Source of the DNA: RYN-431 sp036388295
Lineage (GTDB): Bacteria > Planctomycetota > Phycisphaerae > Tepidisphaerales > Tepidisphaeraceae
Direction of reading: 5' to 3'
Length of the DNA: 11,750 nt
Assembly (NCBI GenBank): GCA_036388295.1
Contig: DASVSC010000170.1
Location: 1 to 11,750, forward strand
Shown here: positions 1 to 6,894 of the stretch, piece after piece
Position numbering within the stretch: position 1 is the stretch's first letter
How the letters are laid out: the number at the start of each line of letters is the position of its first letter
Program-made: the position numbers and the translations under genes
The notes under the pieces: generated by a model
Told to the model about the DNA's origin: nothing
Database searches by the model: none
The model's input: the letters and a program-made list of their open reading frames with translations, nothing else

Positions 1-330
1 GAAGTGTTCCAGATCGCCCGCCGACTCGCGCAGCAGATGGCCGATCAGCAGCGACCGCCCGGTCTGATCCAGCCGCGCGCCGGCGGGGCGGCCGGTTTCC
101 ACCAGCGCTGTCTCCGCCACCTCGTCCGGGGCGCTGATGCGCACGTTCGTGTAGCCGCCCATCCGCGGGTCGGTCGCGACGGCCCGCTGCGTGCTGAACG
201 TGGTCTGTTTCGGCACCAGGTAAATGACGTTCGCGCTCAGCGGGTCGGGCCGAACGTGTTCGACCAGGCGCTCGCGCAGGAAGTGCGTTTTCCCACTGCC
301 GGCGCGGCCGATGACGAAGCGAACGGACAT
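1..330 (-). CDS. addB: AddB-type ATP-dependent helicase/nuclease subunit, N-terminal part (partial)
   Basis: Reading the minus strand from 330 gives an open frame of 110 codons that runs off the left window edge. It begins MSVRFVIGRAGSGKTHFL, with a Walker A P-loop (GRAGSGKT, residues 8-15) directly at the N-terminus. The segment IYLVPKQTTF follows at residues 36-45. This matches the start of AddB/RexB proteins; for example, the Bacillus protein opens with the same M-x6-GRxGSGKT spacing. AddB is the partner of AddA in the AddAB enzyme, which unwinds and resects double-strand breaks for recombination. Its C-terminal iron-sulfur nuclease domain would lie outside the window. I chose the ATG at 330 because of that spacing; ATGs at 339 and 342 are in frame and would add three or four residues. 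No Shine-Dalgarno sequence is visible. The gene is divergent from hemB across about 155 bp. A less specific PD-(D/E)XK helicase-like protein is the main alternative. Confidence 0.85.
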   Translation of the reverse strand, partial: MSVRFVIGRAGSGKTHFLRERLVEHVRPDPLSANVIYLVPKQTTFSTQRAVATDPRMGGYTNVRISAPDEVAETALVETGRPAGARLDQTGRSLLIGHLLRESAGDLEHF

Positions 331-485
331 CCGCGGCATCATATCGCGGGACCGCCGATCCTACCATTTCACGAACGTCCGTCGCCCACGGCCCAAGCCC
401 CGGCCCGGCCATTATTTGCGGGCCGGATGGACATGGCCCACGCGCGAGCCGTGGCACCCGGAGTCGGCCCGTCTATCATGCCGGC

Positions 486-1472
486 ATGTTCGACGGCCTC
501 CATCGCCCGCGCCGCCTCCGCCAACAGCCGCAGCTGCGCGACATGCTCAAACGCGTTACGCTGCGCCGCAGCGACTTCATTGTGCCGGTGTTCGTCTGCG
601 AGGGCCGCGGCATCAAGCGGCCGATCGCGTCGATGCCGGGCGTAAGCCAGATGTCCACAGACGTTGCCGCCGACTGGCTGGCCGCGCGGTCGGCGGCGGG
701 GTTTAAGGCATATCTTCCGTTCGGCGTTGTGGATACGGCCAAGAAGGACGCGACGGGCAGTGAATCGCTTCACGAAGACAACGTCGTCTGCCGAATCGTC
801 CGCGAAACCAAGCGCCGCCGACTGCCGATGGCCGCCGTCACCGACCTGTGCCTGTGCGAGTACACCGACCACGGCCACTGCGGCCCGCTGACGAATGACC
901 GCGGCGACGTCGACAACGACGCCACGCTGAAACTCCTGGCCGCCCAGGCGGTTAACCACGCGCGCGCCGGTGCCGACGTCATCGCCCCCAGTGGCATGAT
1001 GGACGGCATGGTTGCGGCGATCCGAAAAGGCCTCGACGACGGCGGCTTCCCGAACGTGCCGATCCTCAGCTACGCCGTCAAATACGCCAGCGCCTACTAC
1101 GGCCCGTTCCGCGACGCCGCCGATTCGGCCCCCGCGTTCGGCGACCGCCGCAGCTACCAAATGGACCCGGCCGGCGGCATCGACGAAGCGCTACGCGAAG
1201 TCGATCTCGACCTAGCCCAGGGGGCAGACATGGTGATGGTCAAACCCGCCGGCCCGTACCTGGACGTGCTGGCCGCCGTGCGGGCCCGGGCGAACGTGCC
1301 GGTGGTGGCCTACCAGGTCAGCGGCGAATACAGCCAGATCGAAGCCGCCGCCGCCCAAGGTTGGATCGACCGCGACCGCGTGGTGCTCGAAAGCCTGACC
1401 GCCATCAAACGCGCCGGGGCGGACCTGATCATCTGCTATTGGGCGGAGATCTTGGAACGATTGCTGCCATAA
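486..1472 (+). CDS. hemB: Porphobilinogen synthase (delta-aminolevulinic acid dehydratase)
   Basis: This 328-residue cytosolic enzyme condenses two 5-aminolevulinate molecules into porphobilinogen, the second common step of tetrapyrrole (heme, siroheme) synthesis. Length and motifs are typical of bacterial HemB. The two Schiff-base lysines are K199 (in SYAVKYASAYYGPFRDA) and K253 (in MVMVKPAGPYLD). The metal-binding loop DLCLCEYTDHGHCG (residues 120-133) keeps all three cysteines, C122, C124 and C132, which marks the zinc-dependent class rather than the aspartate-rich magnesium class. The late motif YQVSGEY (276-282) is also intact. The ATG at 486 is supported by the RPRRLR N-terminal motif at residues 7-12, which HemB proteins carry before the barrel; starting at the ATG for residue 20 would lose it. 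No clear ribosome-binding site precedes it. The gene is single, divergent from addB and convergent with the zinc-ribbon gene ending at 1556. Confidence 0.98.
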   Translation: MFDGLHRPRRLRQQPQLRDMLKRVTLRRSDFIVPVFVCEGRGIKRPIASMPGVSQMSTDVAADWLAARSAAGFKAYLPFGVVDTAKKDATGSESLHEDNVVCRIVRETKRRRLPMAAVTDLCLCEYTDHGHCGPLTNDRGDVDNDATLKLLAAQAVNHARAGADVIAPSGMMDGMVAAIRKGLDDGGFPNVPILSYAVKYASAYYGPFRDAADSAPAFGDRRSYQMDPAGGIDEALREVDLDLAQGADMVMVKPAGPYLDVLAAVRARANVPVVAYQVSGEYSQIEAAAAQGWIDRDRVVLESLTAIKRAGADLIICYWAEILERLLP

Positions 1473-1555
1473 AGTCGCCTTCCGTCGAGCCTGTTTCAGT
1501 GGGACATGTCGAACATCTAAGTCGCGAGACAGATCCCGGCGTTCACGGTTTTGGC

Positions 1556-3532
1556 TTACTCGCTGAGCAATTCAGGGTCCACCGGCTGGACGTCCATTTC
1601 CCACGTCGGCCGAGGCAGTGCTTCTTCCGCTTGCTCGATTGATGCCTTGGCCGATGCGACCTGGCGGCGACAATCATCGACGTGGGCCGCCGCGAATCGC
1701 TGCCTGCTGGCAAGGATGCGCTGCTCATCCGTTGTCAGTCGTTGCCCGATGATAACGACGTTCAACTTGCGGGCGTCGCTTTGCGCGCGGTCGAGGCGGA
1801 TGTTCGCCTCGCGAAGTTCACGCTTGGCGTTGTTCAAGTGGGTCAAGCCTGACGTCCGGCGCTTCTGGATGGAGTTCCATTCGAAGGCATCGATCCATCT
1901 CGTCCCCCAGTGATATTTTCCCGGCCGAGTCCGTTCCAGGATGGCGTTGGCCCGCAGGTAATCGTCGGCGTGCTCGTCGAGCCGGATGAACTGGTGCCGG
2001 GTCGCGGCGATATCAAGCGCGACACCCCATAACGTGACGGCCAGTTCGTGATCGGGATGAGCGCCGACGTACGCCTTCAGGTTCTTCACCGCACGCATCG
2101 CGTTCGTCTTCTGGACGATGTCACAGACGGCATGATTAATCACGATTGTCGAATCGGTGATGCCGCTGTCGATAAGCCGTTGTAGCAGCGGCGCGGCTTT
2201 GGCAGGCTGGCCAAGTTTGAGGAGCGCGACGGCCTGGATGTGCAGGCTGTCGATCCAGGCTTTATCCGTCAACCGACCGACTTGTTTCGGCAGGCGGTCC
2301 TGAAACGCCTTCGCCGTGATAGCCGCTTCGGCATGTTTTCCGGCGTACAGCTCGCCCATTGCCTGGCGAAGCGTCGGAGACGGAAAATCCTCTGCCCGGG
2401 CGGGCGGCACGACGGAAGCCGCGAGCTCGTTCAACGGCTTCCCAACGGACGGCTGCGGGGCGTTAGCCGGCGCATGAGGAACGTCAACGGGCCGCACGTT
2501 CGGTTGCTTTACAGTCGGTACGACAGTTCCGGTCCCCGCGGACGCAATCGCGGGCAATGCCTCCGAAGCAGGGATGGCGGGTGACAAGTTCGTTGCCTCG
2601 GTCACTGGCGGCGCGGCGAAGGGTGTCGGCGGCACCGACTGAGGCATGGATGCTGTCGGGATCGTATGGGCTAGCGCGATGGCCGCTACGGGCTGTGTCT
2701 GGACGTGGATCTTCCATGGCAGATCTACGGACCAGGCAGTGAACATCACATTCGCAGCCGCCGCGACGAGTAACCCGCTGCACGCGTAACCCACGACAAA
2801 CGCGATCGAAGCGAGAACGCCGGATTGAAGGCCTTTCCCCGCGGGCAACTGAAAGAGCATTGTCATCAGTAACGGGCAGAACAGCGATGTCAGCCCGGCG
2901 GCCAGTGCCATGCCGGCGACGCCGCCATGAATGAGTCCGAACACGCCGCTCATCGTCGGCAAGCTGACGCAGGCGACTGTCTGCAGGAAGACGGCGTTCG
3001 AAAGATGAATGTCTAACGTATGAGCCGCGCCCTCAAGCGTGCGAAGCGTCAGCCGCATCGCGATGGTCAAGAGCGACGCCACGCCAACAGCAATCAAAGC
3101 CAGGCCACCGAGGCGGCCATCACTCTGGAGCACATGGTCGAGTACGGCGTAAGAGGCCGCGCCCAACAGCACCACGATCATCCCAATGGGAAGCCACAGC
3201 TGACTGATGATCGGCGGCAGCGGAATCAGTGGCTCTTCGAACGGCGCTTTTACGTGCTTTTTTGAAGGCCCGTACTGGGGGAAGCTCCGCAGCGGCCGAC
3301 TGGGCACCGCTGACGGGGTCATGACAGGTTCGGCAGCAACTTCAATATCTTCTTCAATCGGGATCGCCTGATCGACATCGTCGGCGACGTGCTCGTCTCC
3401 CAACATGACGACCGGAGAAGCATACGGCACCATGAAGCGCCGCCTGCACGACTTGCACTCGGCGGTCCGGCCGGCGAGTGATCCTTTCACCGCGTATTTT
3501 GTGAGGCAGTGCCGGCACTTAAACTCGATCAT
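1556..3532 (-). CDS. Zinc-ribbon, multi-pass membrane protein with TPR-like and coiled-coil C-terminal region
   Basis: I do not recognise this 658-residue protein as a named family. Its parts read in order. An N-terminal zinc ribbon has CxxC pairs at C6/C9 and C26/C29, a common N-terminal module in planctomycete proteins. An acidic and proline-rich linker follows (about 40-110). Hydrophobic segments at about 112-131, 141-162, 180-228 (probably two) and 238-265 suggest five membrane passes. Next is a Pro/Ala-rich low-complexity stretch (about 290-380), then a helical, TPR-like region (about 385-530, for example AGKHAEAAITAKAFQDRL and LLKLGQPAKAAPLLQRL). A charged coiled coil (about 560-637) ends the protein. 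The ATG at 3532 has an AAGGGA ribosome-binding site 4 nt upstream. The gene follows argC on the same strand after 273 bp. A scaffold or sensor role at the inner membrane is only a guess. Confidence 0.8.
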   Translation of the reverse strand: MIEFKCRHCLTKYAVKGSLAGRTAECKSCRRRFMVPYASPVVMLGDEHVADDVDQAIPIEEDIEVAAEPVMTPSAVPSRPLRSFPQYGPSKKHVKAPFEEPLIPLPPIISQLWLPIGMIVVLLGAASYAVLDHVLQSDGRLGGLALIAVGVASLLTIAMRLTLRTLEGAAHTLDIHLSNAVFLQTVACVSLPTMSGVFGLIHGGVAGMALAAGLTSLFCPLLMTMLFQLPAGKGLQSGVLASIAFVVGYACSGLLVAAAANVMFTAWSVDLPWKIHVQTQPVAAIALAHTIPTASMPQSVPPTPFAAPPVTEATNLSPAIPASEALPAIASAGTGTVVPTVKQPNVRPVDVPHAPANAPQPSVGKPLNELAASVVPPARAEDFPSPTLRQAMGELYAGKHAEAAITAKAFQDRLPKQVGRLTDKAWIDSLHIQAVALLKLGQPAKAAPLLQRLIDSGITDSTIVINHAVCDIVQKTNAMRAVKNLKAYVGAHPDHELAVTLWGVALDIAATRHQFIRLDEHADDYLRANAILERTRPGKYHWGTRWIDAFEWNSIQKRRTSGLTHLNNAKRELREANIRLDRAQSDARKLNVVIIGQRLTTDEQRILASRQRFAAAHVDDCRRQVASAKASIEQAEEALPRPTWEMDVQPVDPELLSE

Positions 3533-3805
3533 GTCGTCCCTTCAAGCAACCCGCCAACGGCCGCGTGGCGATGAAGCCTTCCCTGAATCGGACCCGTCAC
3601 GAAGTGCTGCGAACTCGTAGATTGGTCAAGACGTGGCAGAAAAACGATGATCGAAATTGTTGCCAAAGTCAAAAATGGACCGTTGAAGTGACTGTACGGG
3701 ACTGCCAAGCATATTACCCCGGCCGTTACGGCGCATTCGCACCGTCAACGTAAGACTCGCAGTCCGCGAATTGATTCAGACCTGCGAACTGTTTCGATCA
3801 GCCCG
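3533..3805. other. Intergenic region between argC and the zinc-ribbon gene; no assignable feature
   Basis: These 273 bp separate two same-strand genes. They are less GC-rich than their neighbours. Short open frames of about 62-71 codons exist on the plus strand, but they show no recognisable protein and no ribosome-binding site. TTGAC-like hexamers occur on the minus strand (around 3666-3672 and 3625-3631), but I find no convincing -10 box at the right distance. The length and base composition suit a promoter region for the zinc-ribbon gene, without pinpointing one. Confidence 0.4.
3537..3542 (-). promoter_or_regulatory. Ribosome-binding site of the zinc-ribbon membrane protein gene
   Basis: On the minus strand AAGGGA lies 4 nt before the ATG at 3532. 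It supports that start, which also places the CxxC zinc ribbon at residue 6. It is one of only three clear Shine-Dalgarno sequences in the window. Confidence 0.6.
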
Positions 3806-4813
3806 TCACGGCCATAACGGCGCGACGTTCAGTCCCATGTCTTCCGGCAATCCACAAATGAGGTTCGCGTTCTGGATCGCCTGGCCGGCGGCACCTTTAC
3901 CGAGGTTGTCGATCGCGCACAGGGCGATCACCAGTTCCCGCGCCGGGTCGGCGGCATAACTGATGAAGGCGAGGTTGCTGCCGGTCGTCCACTTCGTGTG
4001 CGGCGGCTTATCCGTCACGCGAACGAACGGACGATCCGCGTAATAGCTGCGGGCGGCGGCCAAGCACTGTTCGGTGGTGGCGGTGCCTCGGGCGTAGACC
4101 GTGGCGAGGATGCCGCGGGTCTGCGGGACCAGGTGGGGCGTAAAAACCAGGCCGGTGGACGCGGCGGGCTCGCCGGCGTTGGGCTTGGCCGCCGCATGGG
4201 TGAGGCGGTCGATGGTGGCGGTAATTTCCGGCATGTGCGTGTGCTTGAGCAGGCCGTAGACGGTGAAATCTTCGTTGACCTCGGCGTAACCGAACTTGCT
4301 GTTGTCGCCGCCGCGGCCTGCGCCGCTGACGCCGCTCTTGGCGTCGATGATGATGTTGTTCGGGCTGATCAAACCGTTCGCCAGCAGCGGGGCGAGCGGC
4401 GTGAGGCTGGCGGCGGGATAGCAGCCGGGGTTGGCGATGCGGGTCTTGCCGCGGATGTCGTCGGGCCACGCGTCGGCCAGGCCGTAGGTCCAGCCGGGGA
4501 CGTAGCGGTGGTCGCCGCCGATGTCGACGATCTTCACGTTCCGGCCGACCAGCGCCAGCGGCTCACGGCTCGCGCCCGTCGGCAACGACGTGAACAGCAG
4601 ATCCACGTTGTCGATGCTCGTCGGGTCGAACTTCTCGATAACGAGGTTGCCGAGGTCCAGCGGCACGCCGGGGTAGCGGTCGCCGACGCGCTGGCCGGCC
4701 GTGCTTTCGCCGGCGGCGTAAACGAGCTTGAACTGCGGGTGCTGGCAGAGATAGCGGAGCGTCTCGCCCCCGCCATACCCCGCAATGCCGACGATGCCGA
4801 CGCGAATGGACAT
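3806..4813 (-). CDS. argC: N-acetyl-gamma-glutamyl-phosphate reductase
   Basis: This 335-residue NADPH-dependent enzyme reduces N-acetyl-glutamyl-5-phosphate to the semialdehyde, the third step of arginine synthesis from glutamate. The N-terminal dinucleotide-binding motif is GIVGIAGYGGGETLRYL (residues 6-22). The catalytic cysteine is C131 in NPGCYPAAS (128-136). The SGVSGAGRG loop (160-168) and the active-site histidine segment KHTHMPEI (190-197) are intact. The C-terminal signature IDNLGKGAAGQAIQNANL (301-318) is typical. Length is normal for the family's shorter type. The ATG at 4813 gives the expected MSIRVGIVG N-terminus; there is no Shine-Dalgarno sequence. No other arg gene is visible nearby. 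It lies 245 bp downstream of the radical SAM gene on the same strand, with inverted-repeat element 1 between them, so it may have its own promoter. Confidence 0.97.
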   Translation of the reverse strand: MSIRVGIVGIAGYGGGETLRYLCQHPQFKLVYAAGESTAGQRVGDRYPGVPLDLGNLVIEKFDPTSIDNVDLLFTSLPTGASREPLALVGRNVKIVDIGGDHRYVPGWTYGLADAWPDDIRGKTRIANPGCYPAASLTPLAPLLANGLISPNNIIIDAKSGVSGAGRGGDNSKFGYAEVNEDFTVYGLLKHTHMPEITATIDRLTHAAAKPNAGEPAASTGLVFTPHLVPQTRGILATVYARGTATTEQCLAAARSYYADRPFVRVTDKPPHTKWTTGSNLAFISYAADPARELVIALCAIDNLGKGAAGQAIQNANLICGLPEDMGLNVAPLWP

Positions 4814-4872
4814 AGACGGCCGATGATATCAAAACGTCCGGACGCGTGCAGGCTCGGGGCGGGTTGGGGAAA

Positions 4873-5010
4873 CGCAAAGACCGCGAAGACGCGAAGATCG
4901 CAAAGAAGAAAAGAAAATAGAGATGCGGAAACATCAAATTGAGAGCTTTTTGGTGCCAAGTTTGGCTTCTTATTTTCTTTGCGGTCTTCGCATCTTTGCG
5001 ATCTTTGCGC
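4873..5010. repeat. Inverted-repeat element 1 (CGCAAAGA-type arms)
   Basis: The left arm (4873-4918) and right arm (4972-5010) are inverted copies. Over the outer 33 bp, 29 positions match and the four mismatches are all transitions. The arms then resume pairing at AAAAT after an 8-nt extra stretch in the left arm. Each arm is itself made of degenerate 8-10-nt units of the form CGC(A/G)AAGA. The 53-bp centre holds a smaller perfect hairpin, GCCAA-GT-TTGGC, at 4955-4966. The element fills most of the gap between the radical SAM gene and argC. It contains no credible gene. It resembles a small palindromic dispersed repeat; a role as an RNA structure or transcription attenuator is possible. It is related in design to the element at 8181-8302. 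Confidence 0.8.
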
Positions 5011-5058
5011 TATCTAAGACACCCAATCACTTGGATCTGTTAGGCCAAACTGGCACTC

Positions 5059-6189
5059 CTACTGAAAAAGACTTAGTTGTCCGCCGCGCGGCACCGGCGG
5101 ACGGAAGCTGGCGTTCGACAGCGGACCGATGTCGTTGTCCAGCCCGTACCGGCGGGTGAATACGTCGAACGTCTGTGCCAGCGAATCGATCATCGGCCCT
5201 TTGCCACGACGACGGGCGGCGTAGCTGCTGTCGTAGAGCTTTCCGCCGCGCGATTGGCGGATCAGGGATTCGACTTTCGCCGCCCGCTGCGGGTGAACGC
5301 TGCGCTGCAACCAGTCGAGAAACAGTTCTTTGAGCTGATACGGCAGCCGCAGCAGCACCCAGAACACACGTGTGGCCCCGGCGTCGGCGACGGCCTTCAG
5401 AATGGCCGGCACTTCGCTGTCGGTTAAGCCAGGGATGACCGGGGCGATGTTCACGCTGACCGGAATGCCGGCCTTGGTCAGCTCGCGGATGATCCGCAAT
5501 CGGGCGGCGGGCGAACTGGCACGCGGCTCCAGCTTCTGCGCCAGATCGTGATCGAGCGTCACCAGCGTCACCGTCACGCGGCCGGCCTTCTTCGCGGCCA
5601 GCTTCGCCCACAGATCGGTGTCGCGCAGCACGAGCGCGCTCTTGGTCATCGTCGTCACCGGCTGCCCACACTCAGCCATGATTTCCAGACACTGCCGGGC
5701 GATGCGCAGCTTGTGTTCGATCGGTTGGTAAATGTCGGTGATGGCCGACATGACGATCGGCTCGGCTTTCCACGACGGGACGGATAGCTCCTTGCGCAGC
5801 AGTTCCGGCGCGTCCGGCTTGGCCATCAGTTTCGTCTCAAAATCGAGGCCGCTACTGAAGCCGAGGAACTCATGGAAGGGCCGGGCGAAGCAGTAAATGC
5901 AGCCGTGCTCGCAGCCGCGGTAAGGGTTCAGTGTCCAATCGAAAGGCACGTCGGCGGAACGGTCGACGCGGTTGATGATCGTCTTCGTGCGATCATTGAA
6001 CACCTGCCGCTGCACAACAACCCGGCCGCCGTTTTCCTCGCGCTCCACGGCTTCACGATCGAGTTCTTCGCCGAGGACGTGCAGGCGGGTCGATTCGAAG
6101 CGGTTGCCAGGATTCAAGCCAGCGCCGCGGCGATGAGCGGGGCCGGCAGGCAGGGCGTCACGATAGGTGAAATCATCAACCGGCAGCAC
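5059..6189 (-). CDS. PA0069-like radical SAM protein with C-terminal QLSLF peptide
   Basis: This 376-residue protein carries the radical SAM iron-sulfur motif CEHGCIYC, with cysteines C93, C97 and C100, and the preceding NPYRGCEHGC context. The N-terminal RRGAGLNPGNRFE segment (20-32) is typical of the PA0069/Rv2578c-type group, which is related to spore photoproduct lyase. Further family-like stretches are SAITDIYQPIE (148-158), TKSALVLRDTDLW (182-194) and NIAPVIPGLTD (247-257). The substrate is unknown; a DNA-repair-like role is suggested only by the relationship to spore photoproduct lyase. The protein ends GGQLSLFQ, where QLSLF (371-375) matches the bacterial sliding-clamp-binding consensus. 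The start is GTG at 6189, because no in-frame ATG occurs before residue 122 and the upstream stop is the stop codon of the preceding gene. It follows the Uma2 gene by 30 bp, so it is probably in one transcript with uma2 and ispG. Confidence 0.9.
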   Translation of the reverse strand: MLPVDDFTYRDALPAGPAHRRGAGLNPGNRFESTRLHVLGEELDREAVEREENGGRVVVQRQVFNDRTKTIINRVDRSADVPFDWTLNPYRGCEHGCIYCFARPFHEFLGFSSGLDFETKLMAKPDAPELLRKELSVPSWKAEPIVMSAITDIYQPIEHKLRIARQCLEIMAECGQPVTTMTKSALVLRDTDLWAKLAAKKAGRVTVTLVTLDHDLAQKLEPRASSPAARLRIIRELTKAGIPVSVNIAPVIPGLTDSEVPAILKAVADAGATRVFWVLLRLPYQLKELFLDWLQRSVHPQRAAKVESLIRQSRGGKLYDSSYAARRRGKGPMIDSLAQTFDVFTRRYGLDNDIGPLSNASFRPPVPRGGQLSLFQ

Positions 6190-6219
6190 CCAAACAAAGT
6201 ACGAACCCGGAGCCGGATG

Positions 6220-6885
6220 TCAACGCGGATGGTCGAGATTGACGAATTCGTTGCGGAATCGTTTGAGCGTTTCGAAATGCGTGAGCGTGCTGCGTACGTC
6301 GAGCCAATGCGCGAGCACGCCGGCCGTGAACGCGGGAATGGCAATGCTGTTTGGTACGGGCTCGTACGAACCGCTGTCATTCAGCCGCAAAATTTGTGCG
6401 GTGAGGTCGCCGCGCATGTGCCAGATTTCCGCGATGCCGATGCCGGCGTAGACAGGAAGTTTGGGCAGCAGCGGCTTAGTAATTTCGGTTTCGAAGGCGA
6501 CGTCCGGCGGCGGGCAGCGGTCTAAATCTTCGTCGGCCGCCGCCTCGGCGATGTGGACATTCTGGACGTAGTAACTGGCGTCGGCTTCGATGCCCTTTTC
6601 GAGCAGCCGCCGTCGCCACGTCGTCGCGCCGGTCGGCATGTACGCGATGTCTTTGCCGATGCAATAATGTTCGAGCATCTCGCAGACGAGCGCGATGATG
6701 ATTTCGTGTAGGCGTGTCGGCATTTCCACTTCCATGTTGCCGGAGTCGTAGGTGATGCGGCACCGACGGCCAGCCTGTTCGATTTCCATCGATAGCCGCT
6801 CGTAGGTTTCCCACGAGATGCCGTTGAACAGAACGTGCGTGCCGGCGGGGGCGAGGCGGATGTCAGGCTGGGAGGTGGCAACCAT
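6220..6885 (-). CDS. Uma2 family putative endonuclease (DUF820-type)
   Basis: This 221-residue protein matches the Uma2/DUF820 family, which has a predicted PD-(D/E)XK nuclease fold and is greatly expanded in cyanobacteria and planctomycetes. Visible landmarks are GNMEVEMPTRLHE (49-61), KGIEADASYYV (97-107) and the presumed catalytic PPDVAFE (126-132: D128, E132). Next comes the K142-x3-Y146 segment leading into GIGIAEIWHM (148-157), which corresponds to the usual K-x3-Y-x3-G-x2-EYW. All expected acidic and lysine positions seem present, so it looks intact. Its substrate and biological role are unknown. The ATG at 6885 lies 9 bp after the ispG stop, and its stop is 30 bp before the radical SAM start in the same reading frame. 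No Shine-Dalgarno sequence is seen, consistent with translation coupled to ispG. Confidence 0.88.
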   Translation of the reverse strand: MVATSQPDIRLAPAGTHVLFNGISWETYERLSMEIEQAGRRCRITYDSGNMEVEMPTRLHEIIIALVCEMLEHYCIGKDIAYMPTGATTWRRRLLEKGIEADASYYVQNVHIAEAAADEDLDRCPPPDVAFETEITKPLLPKLPVYAGIGIAEIWHMRGDLTAQILRLNDSGSYEPVPNSIAIPAFTAGVLAHWLDVRSTLTHFETLKRFRNEFVNLDHPR

Positions 6886-6894
6886 GGCAACAGT

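Noticed and set aside
4..645. Long open frame on the plus strand opposite the AddB start and into hemB
   Set aside because: Its translation is Arg/Ala/Pro-rich with no recognisable motif, and it lies antisense to a clear P-loop AddB N-terminus. High GC makes such antisense frames common.
369..1160. 263-codon minus-strand frame opposite hemB
   Set aside because: It overlaps the catalytic and metal-binding coding region of hemB, which is certain, and its product resembles nothing known.
3998..4942. 314-codon plus-strand frame opposite argC
   Set aside because: It is antisense to argC motifs, has a low-complexity Ala/Gly/Val/Asp/Arg composition, and runs into the repeat element.
4955..4980. 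Intrinsic terminator at the GCCAA-GT-TTGGC hairpin
   Set aside because: The T-rich run follows on the plus strand, but no plus-strand gene ends there. On the minus strand the hairpin is followed by an A-rich stretch, so it cannot serve the radical SAM gene as a standard terminator.
4873..5010. CRISPR array, because of the short repeated units
   Set aside because: The units are 8-10 nt, contiguous and degenerate, arranged as inverted arms around a unique centre. There are no regular spacers or cas genes.
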